From Chloromonas sp. AAM2 (Eukaryota; Chlorophyta; Chlorophyceae; Chlamydomonadales; Chlamydomonadaceae): a stretch of 51,059 nt of DNA. Positions 42,972 to 51,059 of the stretch are shown here, in pieces. The position numbers and the translations under genes are program-made. The first letter of the stretch is position 1, and the number at the start of each line of letters is the position of its first letter. A model generated the notes under the pieces. It did no database searches, was not told the origin of the DNA, and worked only from the letters and a program-made list of their open reading frames with translations. The DNA lies in assembly GCA_004335635.1 (NCBI GenBank), contig QAXH01006585.1, positions 1 through 51,059 on the forward strand, given 5' to 3'.

Positions 42972-45900
42972 ATGCACCCACCCCAAACCCTACCACAAGA
43001 TGAGCACGATGAGCAACAACAGGAGCATGTCGCTCCTCCTGAGCAGTCCCAGCCAGAATCAGAACTGACTGGGGAGTCCTGGGGCGCTTTGGGACCGCTG
43101 CTACCGCCCGAGGACTGCGAGCAGGTCACTCCAGATGGCGGTGTGCTCAAACACATCTTAGTGGAGGGCAGTGGAGACACACCCAAGCCATTTGCAAGAT
43201 GCCTAGGTGTGCAGAATCTCAATCCCAGTGCATTTCTAACCCAGGGGCGTGTGCTGATACCAACCCTGGCTGCCTAACCCTATCAACCCAATGTTTGATC
43301 CCCACTCATGCTACAAATTTCGCCCTGCAGCTGTCGCCTACCTACCTCTGTTTCCTGTCCATTCTCAACATCAAAGAAATGCATCCTCGTGCCAGCATTC
43401 ATGAAGACAACGTATCGTTCTCATCACATGCTTTTACCTCCCGCCAATCATCCTTTGCCAGATGTGTCTTGCCTTGATCAAATATTGCCCTTGCCTGCAC
43501 GTTTCCCTCGATGCGCAGTCCATTACGTAGGGCGGCTTCAATCCAGCGGTTACATCTTCATGGACAGCAGAACGGAAAGTCAGACACAGCAACCTGTTAG
43601 GGTTGTTGCAGGCAGACGTGAGTGACAGCATCACGTGTCGCACCCTTCAAGCATTTCAACAGGCCGGCTTGGCACGTCAAGTCTCCTGATGCACCAGTCA
43701 ACAGGCTAACGAGTCAAGTGCTGTGTTAGGCACTGTGCAAGGCAGTACTGCTTATTAATCAATGAGTACCACTTACATCAGTACTGTGTACGATACCAGT
43801 TCAGATTGTACTGGATGACAAACGCACAAGAGACGCTGAAGTACACGTGACCAGTAAATAAACATACACTTGCTGCGCAATGCCCAATGAATCGAGCAGG
43901 TATATCTGGAGAATGAGAACTGCAGTTGATAGGGCCTTACATGCTACTCAACTGTAATGCTGTTGCCTTCTCCCACCAAGGTCTCCTGGAAGGCCATGTA
44001 ACAGCAACCGCCACAACAGTTAACATGCGCTGAGCAGTCCTTCCCGACACTACTGCATCAAGGGCATCAACAGCAACAATCCATCCGTACATGCGCTCAT
44101 GGATGCATGTGAAAAGTCAACAACAGTTGTGACCCTGCATGCGCTCGTGCATGCATGGTTGAGTGATCCTCGGCCTGAAGGCCATGTCGCGGACGACAAC
44201 AACAATACATCCTTGCATACGCTCATGCATGCATGCAGACACCTCCTCCAAGGAGACAGGTCTCTTCATGGGTGTGGCTTCCATGCGCATGGGGGAGAGG
44301 GCAACCATATACGTGCAGGTAGGTAGGGTGGAAAACGGAAGCCACGTGGTGCAATGGGCTTCCAAAGGGCAACAACACAGGGCAACTGAACTGAACTGAA
44401 GGGCAACTGACGGCGTAGTCGAATCATGAGATGTAGAAGCAGGGTTTGTCATGAAGCCTTGCCTCCTGTGGCTTGCAAGCGTTGGCTACATGGACAGGTA
44501 GACAAACAGCAGGCTAGGTGCAGGTTCTACTTCTGCCAGACTTGGAAACCCCACGTCAACCCCACTAGAACAGCACGGCACCTTAGTTTAGCCAAGTGTT
44601 TTGCATTGGGAGCGCTATGGGATGGAACAATAAGATCTCAACCGGGCAAGGCTCATGCTGGCGCATGCTGGCTCAACAGGTTCAGGAAATGATCAAGTGC
44701 ATGGCGTTGCTTCTGATGGAGGTTCACCTGCTCATGTTGTTATTCCCTAGATATCCAATATCCGATATTCCCAATATGTTTAACATGTGCCTATTTCAAT
44801 GCAGGACTGCAAGTACGGTTATGGTGAGGCGGGCAGTTTCTCCTTCCCCGCGGTGCCCCCCAACGAACGGCTGACCTATGAGGTGGAGTGTGTGGACTTC
44901 GAAGACCCACAGGATGACCAGGTGTGAGAGTGTCAGGGTTTGAGTGAGGGTGTGGGTGTGGATGAGAGGCCATGGGTGAATGAGGGTGGGTATGGGGGGG
45001 AGGGGAGGGGGAGGGGCGTGTGGCTATAGGCAAGAACGTTTATATTGCAGATGGAACAATCAGGTAGCAGTCGCAATGATGAGATAGTCAGATGGTGTTG
45101 TTGAAGCAAACCGGTGGCAGTGGGAGAGGCAATGCTGGTGTTGTTCGCTGTCAACCTAGGCAGCTGGGGGCTGATGAAGTCCGAGGGTCATTCCAGCATC
45201 ACACTGCCTTGGTGGTGAGGCTGACTAGTCAGAACATTCAATGCACAGTAAGAGACGGCGTGCAAAACGCGACAAAGGAGCAGCCACATCTTCACACTAT
45301 AACCATCATGCATTCCTTGTTATGCCCACCCTGCACGGCACTCACACGCAGGCAGATAAATCGTACAATCTGTGATACCATTGTAATGCTCGTCACACGC
45401 AGACCAACGAAACGTCCAATCTGTTGTATGAGGAGCGGTTGGAACGGGCGGAGCAGCGGCGGTTACTGGGCAACCGACTCTTTGCCGAGGGCAAGTACAA
45501 GGAGGCCCTGGCCAAGTATGCAGTGGTGAGCGATCACACTGCCTTGTCAGTTGGTCGCTGTTGACTATTCTAGTCTTCAATAGCCTGAACTACGGCTTGT
45601 ATATGTAGGGCTTGGGGGAAGGTAGGAGGTGCCACACATTACCTGCGGTCATGGTCATGCATCGCGTCGTACCATCGCCTGGTGAGTGAATGCCTGTGGA
45701 CGTGAGCCTTTGTGGCTGTGCATGCTTGATGGTCCATGCGCTATTTTGATCCTGTTGCTGCTTCAGGGCATCCGGCTGCAGCTGCAGCAGATTTTGCATG
45801 CATGATGGCGTTGACGGGCAAGGCATTCACTTGTGCATGTCCTGATTGAGCATTCTGAAGTCGACTGGACATGTGTGTTATCATACATTGGGAACGCTTT

Positions 45901-48823
45901 TCTGCGCTGAACGCTGAACATCCTATGAGTGCGCAGTGTGACCTGGTTGAATGTCGCACAGTCCAGTGCTCGACCCACTGTGGCTTGGACCCGCCTCACC
46001 CCCCTGCCATGCCTGAAGGTTTGAGTGATCACATGCAAATAGAACGAGTAACCTGTACAACCGGGCACAATCCGCTCAACTCCATACCCACGTGTGTCAC
46101 GTGCGTGTGCAGGCCCTGTCCTACCTGGATGAGGACTTCATGATGCAGCTAGAAGGGTTCTACGAAGACAAGGTACGCAATCAGGTCAACGTGCTATCAT
46201 TCTATTCAGTAGGCCCACTCGGTAAAGAGATTTGATTGTTCTGGAGTACTGTGGTCCATAGGCAGGACACGGAAATCAGGGTACCTGCCAGCCCCTTGGG
46301 TCAGTCAGGGGTGCTTTTCCACACCTGGGCTGTTGCTGTGTTTCGTTCTCTGCAGTGGTTCAAAATGAAGTGTTTGCTAGTGTAACTTGTTGCAAGAGGC
46401 AACTACTTGCCAAGCTTTCCACTGATGTCTGTTGCCAGACCGTTGGGACTGAAAGCAGGCCGTTCTTCTGCATCGTGCACTGTGCCTTTGTCTGCATATG
46501 CTGCCTTTCCGTGAAAGGCTCATCATGTCAAGGTGCCCATCCAACATCGCTCATTTCTACTAAGCAAACGTTTCGTCTAAAAACGTACAACTACCAATCA
46601 TGTGTTGGTGAAGCGCTTGGCCCGTGGAGGTCAGGTGCCCATCCAACATCACTCATTTCTACTCAGCAACCGTTTTGCCTGCCAAACGTGCAACCGCCAA
46701 TCACATGTCACTTGTAACCGCCCGCCCACAGGCTCACGAAGTCAAGGTGCCCATCCATCTCAACATGGCAGCATGTCAGTTACGCACCAAGGACTACCAC
46801 ACCACCATATACAACTGCTGCGAGGTAAGACACACGTGATGCATGTGCCGTGATGCACTCAATCACGTCAGAGGCTGGCGCACGTGATGCATGTGCCGTG
46901 ATGCACTCAATGCACGTCAGAGGCTGACGCACGTGATGCATGTGCCGTGATGCATGTGCCGTGATGCACTCAATGCACGTCAGAGGCTGGCGCACGTGAT
47001 GCATGTGCCGTGATGCACTCAGTGCACGTCAGAGGCTGACGCACGTGATGCATGTGCCGTGATGCACTCAATGCACGTCAGAGGCTGGCGCAAGTGATGC
47101 ATGTGCCGTGATGCACTCAATGCACGTCAGAGGCTGACGCACGTGATGCATGTGCCGTGATGCATGTGCCGTGATGCACTCAATGCACGTCAGAGGCTGG
47201 CGCACGTGATGCATGTGCCGTGATGCACTCAGTGCACGTCAGAGGCATACGCACGTGATGCATGTGACGTGATGCACTCAATGCACGTCAGAGGCTGGCG
47301 CACGTGATGCATGTGCCGTGATTCACTCAATGCACGTCAGAGGCTGACGCACTTGACGTGTCTTGGATGCATAAGCCGGAGAATGGTAAGTAGAGAAGGT
47401 GGACTGAATAGGCTGCACGTGATACAAACAGGGCAATAAACATGTGATGCACGCAATCTTATTGTCAGGCATGGGTGCATAAAACACATGTGAGGTGGAT
47501 GATGCTAGCAATTTCAGGCACTGTATGTTGTCTGAAGAGCCCGTACAGTTCCCATTGCATGCTGCATCCGAACAGCGCAACAGCTGTAAGATTTGTACAT
47601 CTCGTCTCATGGATTGTGTGCACCTCCCATTTCTGTTTCCATGTCCGTTTCCATGTGCGTTTCCATGTCTGGTTCAGGTTCTCAAGGTTGATCCCGAGCA
47701 CCCCAAGGCTCTGTTCCGCCGGGGCGTGGCGCGGCATGCGCTTGGGCAGACCGAGGAGGCGCTTAAAGACCTGCAGAAGGCGGCGGAAAAGTGGGTATTG
47801 ACGCGGAGGGAGGGCTTCACGGAAAGATGCAGTCACAGCAACTACTGTGAACCACTTCCCATTTGTCACAGCCACACAGCCGTTTGTCCCAGGGAGCGAG
47901 CGGCGGCATACTTTCAGGTTACCATGCAACCGTAGTGGGTCTAGAAAGAAAGAAAGGGGACGCCGGTCGGCGCAAGTAAGGAGGCCGGGTGCTTAAGCCC
48001 AACCCCAATGCAACATTAAAGTTGGTTCACCCTACCCCCTTGTCCTCTTTCTCTTCAGTAGTGGGTCTATTCAGGAAAGATGATGCTTTGGGAGGATACG
48101 TCTGGACCACCTGTGCAATCGCTCTCAACCGTTAGACCCGCCTGTTTGTGGAAAAGGTGGCATGCTGGAAACTCTCAACAATCCCAGATTTGTGGACAAG
48201 AAATCCTATCCGCCTCTGCCTTACGTCAAACCTGTGTAACACACTGCCCGTGTGTAACACATGACTCGTGTCCTGCAAGCAACCCTATCTGTCTCGTCCA
48301 TACCTTGATTCTGATTGCAGTTGTATCAATAACTCGTGGTCGTTGTTGATCGTACCCTGCGAACCCTATCTGGCCCTGCCTTACTTCGACCCCATTTAAC
48401 CACACCCTTCACCGTATTGCACGTACCCTGCTCCCTATTCAATCATGCGCTTACCCTGATTGCTCTTCACTGTGCAGGCAACCCGATGACAAGGCCATAG
48501 CCAAGGAGCTCGCATCCCTCAGAGCAACGCTCAAGGAGGAGCGGGCAGCGCAAGCAAAGCTGTACAAGGGACAATTCAAATTTCCAGACGTTACACCAGC
48601 TAACCAACCAACCAACTCAACCGACGCCGAGCCGAGCGGGCCGAGCACTGGGTTGAGACAACGCAGGGGCGCAGGGGGGGCAGGCACGCAGGAAGGGGGG
48701 ACGCAAGGGGTGCCGGTTCAGGGGGCTAGGAAGGGCTGGTTTGGCTGGCTGTTTGGTTTAGTCGGACTGATGTTGACTTTGTTGGGTGGATGGATTATGA
48801 AGCCCGCTGCTGTAAGGGCGTAA
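42972..48823 (+). CDS. TWD1: FKBP42/TWISTED DWARF1-type immunophilin with TPRs and C-terminal membrane anchor
   Basis: Nine exons, all phases consistent: 42972-43206, 43519-43617, 44239-44318, 44805-44921, 45403-45525, 46113-46172, 46732-46824, 47678-47790, 48478-48823; 421 aa. The order matches plant FKBP42 and animal FKBP8. An acidic/Gln-rich N-terminus is followed by an FKBP domain (about 50-175: VHYVGRLQSSGYIFMDSR, GVASMRMGERATIYV, KYGYGEAGSFSFPAVPP) and a TPR domain (about 190-320: LGNRLFAEGKYKEALAKY, YLDEDFMMQLEGFYEDK, HLNMAACQLRTKDY, KALFRRGVARHALGQTEEAL). Next come KELASLRATLKEE and KLYKGQFKF, a Gly/Gln-rich linker, and a tail-anchor helix (WFGWLFGLVGLMLTLLGGWI). The FKBP12 active-site Trp is replaced (ETGLFMG), so prolyl isomerase activity is probably weak or absent. 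Asn and Lys/Arg of the Hsp90 carboxylate clamp are present. Plant TWD1 is an Hsp90 co-chaperone for ABCB auxin transporters; the partner in this alga is unknown. Confidence 0.93.
44090..44240. repeat. Imperfect tandem GCATGCGCTCATGCATGCAT blocks in FKBP42 intron 2
   Basis: Three blocks (ACATGCGCTCATGGATGCAT, GCATGCGCTCGTGCATGCAT, GCATACGCTCATGCATGCAT) are spaced about 45-75 bp apart and separated by ACAACAACA-like linkers. The last block forms the acceptor of exon 44239-44318. Confidence 0.7.
45345..45380 (+). pseudogene. Echo of the acceptor/start of exon 45403-45525
   Basis: CTCACACGCAG then GCAGATAAATCGTACAATCT precedes the real CGTCACACGCAG then ACCAACGAAACGTCCAATCT by about 50 bp. Acceptor and first exon bases are both echoed. 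Confidence 0.5.
46525..46690 (+). pseudogene. Two echoes of exon 46732-46824 in the preceding intron
   Basis: GTCAAGGTGCCCATCCAACA at about 46527 and GTCAGGTGCCCATCCAACAT at about 46632 repeat the exon 7 sequence GTCAAGGTGCCCATCCATCT (about 46741). The two intronic copies also share CTCATTTCTACT.AGCAA.CGTTT with each other, so one arose by tandem duplication about 105 bp apart. Confidence 0.65.
46829..47352. repeat. 49-bp satellite with higher-order repeat in FKBP42 intron 7
   Basis: Ten monomers of CACGTGATGCATGTGCCGTG then ATGCACTCAATGCACGTCAG and AGGCTGACG. Two monomers carry an internal 14-bp duplication (63 bp), and the monomer end alternates between GGCTGGCG and GGCTGACG. Monomers 2-5 and 6-9 have the same order of variants, so a four-monomer, roughly 210-bp unit has been duplicated. 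Each monomer contains the palindromes CACGTG and ATGCAT. Confidence 0.92.
47620..47677 (+). repeat. 12-bp repeat forming the polypyrimidine tract of intron 7
   Basis: Four copies of TTTCCATGTSYG immediately before the acceptor GGTTCAG of exon 47678-47790. Confidence 0.75.
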
Positions 48824-48882
48824 CAAGCGCATGGCACCTCCTTGAATCCGCTTTTGTTTCGTCCAGGGGAATTTGGCAGGTT

Positions 48883-48887
48883 TGTAA
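48883..48887 (+). terminator. TGTAA poly(A) signal of the FKBP42 gene
   Basis: TGTAA lies 60 bp after the stop codon. TGTAA is the predominant polyadenylation signal in volvocine green algae. This supports both the gene end and the taxonomic guess. Confidence 0.65.
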
Positions 48888-49992
48888 GGATCTGCTGGGA
48901 CTCTTTGGGCCGCCTTGATGCAGCTTTCATTCTACTGTTTTGGCCAAGTTTTGATCAGGTCAATTATTATCTTGTTTGATGCGGACACCGTGTACCTTGT
49001 ACTACAATACACGTGACTGGTTGGCCTTGCGCCGTTGAGCTGAATTGCCTTGTTGATTAAAGTCGTAACCTGATTCCAAGCAGGCTTTGGGTAATGCCAA
49101 GGCAGGCTCACGTGCATCATGGGCGAACTGATTTGAACTGATATCCAATCACATGACGGGAGGGTATTAGACCTGTCCACCACACATGGTAAGGGGATTA
49201 TGACACCCCGCGGTGGTAGTGGTGGTGACCATCCCTCGCACTGCTATCCTGTCCGCACACCCTGTCAGGCATAAGGAATCATGCCGCACATCCCTCATGC
49301 TGCAAGGACCTTTGGAAGTTGTCAACAGATGCAACGGCCATGTTCAGATCTCAGCAATAACCAATCACAGCCTGTGAAGCACCGACGGATGAACAAGCCT
49401 TGCCAAATCATCAATCAATAAAAACAATTCATCAATCAAGCCACCCATGGGTAAAGGGCGTGATGTTATAATGATGTGAACGCTTGTCACCTACAACAGT
49501 CGCTTCAGCTTGCCCCAGGCATCACACATGCTGGGCAGATCGGTGGGTGTACCTCACAATGGGGTAAAGTGGTGAATTGTGGGCAAGCAGACAAGCACGC
49601 CAAAGCAAAGATTGATCACCGATTTCCTCTGGGCCCCAACTCGTCCAACGCAACACGCCCACTTCAGTCCAGATTCCAATCCCAACACACGACCCAAGTC
49701 AACCGAACGTAAACCATTGCAGACACGGTTCCCAAGTCAATCGCAAGCATGAGCTCTGCAGTTGCAGTGCCCCTTGAGCGTTGACAAGTCGTCCAACCTG
49801 TACCATTACAGTTACCAGTCCAATCCAGCGCACAGAAATGTGTCACACAACCAAACTGACATGGGCACGAGTAGGCACCTTGCATGCCAGAGGGCAATGA
49901 CTGGGCTTAGCCTACCCAGCAATCACTTTTTGATCAGAGGACCCTGAACCTTGCATGTGCTTGTTTTTTGGGGCACCATGCCCATGCTTTGT
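48888..49992. other. Spacer between convergent genes
   Basis: Holds a diverged S1 copy at 49150-49240 and otherwise nothing I can support. ORFs of 60-80 codons show no coding features. Confidence 0.5.
49150..49240 (-). mobile_element. SINE-like repeat S1 (copy 3, diverged)
   Basis: On the minus strand the modules GCGAGGGATGGTCACCACCA, TAATCCCCTTACCATGTG and GGTCTAATACCCTCCCGTCA match, in order, CGAGGGGTGACCACCACC, CAATCCCCTTCACATG and GGTTAGAATCCCTCCCCTCG of 20636-20740. Confidence 0.55.
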
Positions 49993-51059
49993 TTAGGGCG
50001 GTGATGTTGGCTGCTGCTGAGTGCCTACTTGGTTGGTATTGCAGTACCATGGGTTAAACCATGATAAGCCATGTAATGTTGAAATGATGATGATGCTGCA
50101 AGACGAGAGTGTGTACGTGTCACCTGCCCTTTCGCGGTCCTTAATGGCCTTGGCCTCCTCGCTGCTTCTCTGCTCCGGCAGCTTCTTGGCCGCCCGGGCG
50201 GCCAACTGGGCGTGGCCATCGGGGGACTTGGCCGAGGTAACGCCTGCAGGCATACGGTGACAAATGACAATTTGGCAAAGCGCAGGGATGATGACGCTAC
50301 ACAGGTCCGAAGAGACACGGATACGTATGCGCCAAAAAGTCTCACCTATAAAGCAACAATCATACATGAAGCAGGCAGGGAGAGTGCTCGCCTCTCTGCA
50401 TCGTCTGCTTCTGTAACAAGCACTCACCGTTGAGTGAGGCTATGCCAGCCATGAGGTGGCCCAGCGCCATGGTGCTGTAGGTCAGCCCCAAGCCCCGGTG
50501 TGCCACGGCCAGTGTGCCCTGCAGCACCATGGCGCTGGCTAGCGCATCCAGGCCCTTTGCGTAGCGTGGGGCTGTTTCCAGCAGGACAGCCAGGCTCAGA
50601 GCATGACCCGCTGGCACTGGCTGTGCCTCCCCAGCTGGCCACATTGCCAGCTCCTTTCTTACTGCCTCGATAGGCTGCTCCCTGTGCTGACCAGCCTGCT
50701 GTTGCAGCATGGCGTCAAGCAGCTGACCGTGTTGCTGCAGCACATACGACCGCAGATGGCCAGCTGTAGCCATCGGAAACGACATTGCATTCCCCCCTCC
50801 TGCCGCAAAGTTCATGCCACCCCGTTGGCGGTTGCTTTTCGCTGACTCACACACCACACTCTCAAGGAACCTGGCTAGTCCCATTCCATCAAGTAGGTCC
50901 TGCTCGCCAGGCTGTAGCAGCTGCTGCTGCTGCTGCTGCTGGAACCACTTGCACATGTGGAAACGACTGAATCCCTTTGTGGTGGGGGAGCATGTCCAAA
51001 GGGTGGTGTACCGCCAGACCCACTTGCACGACATGTGCAAGTGGTTCCAGCAGCAGCAG
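49993..51059 (-). CDS. Partial gene, unknown family, running into the right edge
   Basis: Exon from about 50966 to 50428 and exon 50243-50124, joined in phase 1. The product begins in a polyGln stretch (CKWFQQQQQQQLLQPGEQDL). It continues with helical, Ala/Leu-rich sequence (GHLRSYVLQQHGQLLDAML, PIEAVRKELAMWPAGEA, APRYAKGLDALASAMVLQGT, YSTMALGHLMAGIASLNG) and then a charged helix (AARAAKKLPEQRSSEEAKAI, KDRERAG). A donor GTGACA follows 50124; if unused, the frame stops at 49993. There is no recognisable domain. The true start lies to the right of the window or is disturbed by the inverted repeat at 50929-51059. Confidence 0.55.
50929..51059. repeat. Perfect inverted repeat at the right edge
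   Basis: Arms 50929-50958 and 51030-51059 (CTGCTGCTGCTGGAACCACT then TGCACATGT, and its exact reverse complement) are separated by about 71 bp. The right arm is cut by the window end and may be longer. The arm includes coding sequence for MCKWFQQQQ of the partial gene. Confidence 0.85.

Noticed and set aside
46780..47004. Minus ORF of repeated MHHVRQPLTCIECITAHAS
   Set aside because: Produced by the 49-bp satellite in an FKBP42 intron.
46829..47352. CRISPR-like array
   Set aside because: Repeats are directly contiguous with no unique spacers, inside an intron of a nuclear gene; it is a satellite.

Overview
This is a nuclear window from a eukaryote, most likely a green alga of the Chlamydomonadales (volvocine / Haematococcus type). 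Every convincing gene is split by many short GT-AG introns (exons of 46-250 bp). One 3' end carries TGTAA, the usual volvocine poly(A) signal. An ortholog of the plant FKBP42/TWISTED DWARF1 family is present, and introns and spacers are full of low-copy repeats. The taxon is inferred. I saw no rRNA, tRNA, CRISPR array or bacterial operon. Exon models were built by hand from acceptor/donor sites and reading-phase continuity.

Left part (1-12.2 kb): a minus-strand gene for a secreted, Trp-rich, N-glycosylation-motif-rich protein (357-3008). Then a ten-exon minus-strand leucine-rich-repeat protein of ribonuclease-inhibitor type (4619-9279). Then, head-to-head with it across 293 bp, a plus-strand organellar translation initiation factor IF-3 with an unusually long linker (9573-12155).

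Middle (12.2-31.5 kb): repeat-rich spacer; a plus-strand orphan gene whose internal introns are mostly phase 0 (14400-17564); a twice-frameshifted minus-strand coding relic (18740-19655); several transposon-like repeats; a nine-exon minus-strand BAR-domain protein with C-terminal NPF motifs (22451-26293); then about 5 kb of mainly repeat DNA that includes a 0.9 kb element with terminal inverted repeats.

Right part (31.5-51 kb): a minus-strand gene joining an N-terminal C3HC4 RING finger, a roughly 900-residue disordered region and a probable C-terminal KIX domain (31671-36011). Then a minus-strand four-transmembrane protein whose last exon has an in-frame TGA in the readthrough-prone context TGA-CGG, followed by 108 open codons (38924-42078). 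Divergent from it is a complete nine-exon FKBP42/FKBP8-type tail-anchored immunophilin (42972-48823), whose seventh intron is a 49-bp satellite with higher-order structure. A partial minus-strand gene runs into the right edge and is cut by a perfect inverted repeat.

The genes do not form an obvious pathway; this looks like ordinary algal euchromatin. The most interesting signals are the RING-KIX architecture, the TGA-CGG extension, and recurrent partial copies of exon/splice-site sequence in adjacent introns of at least four genes.
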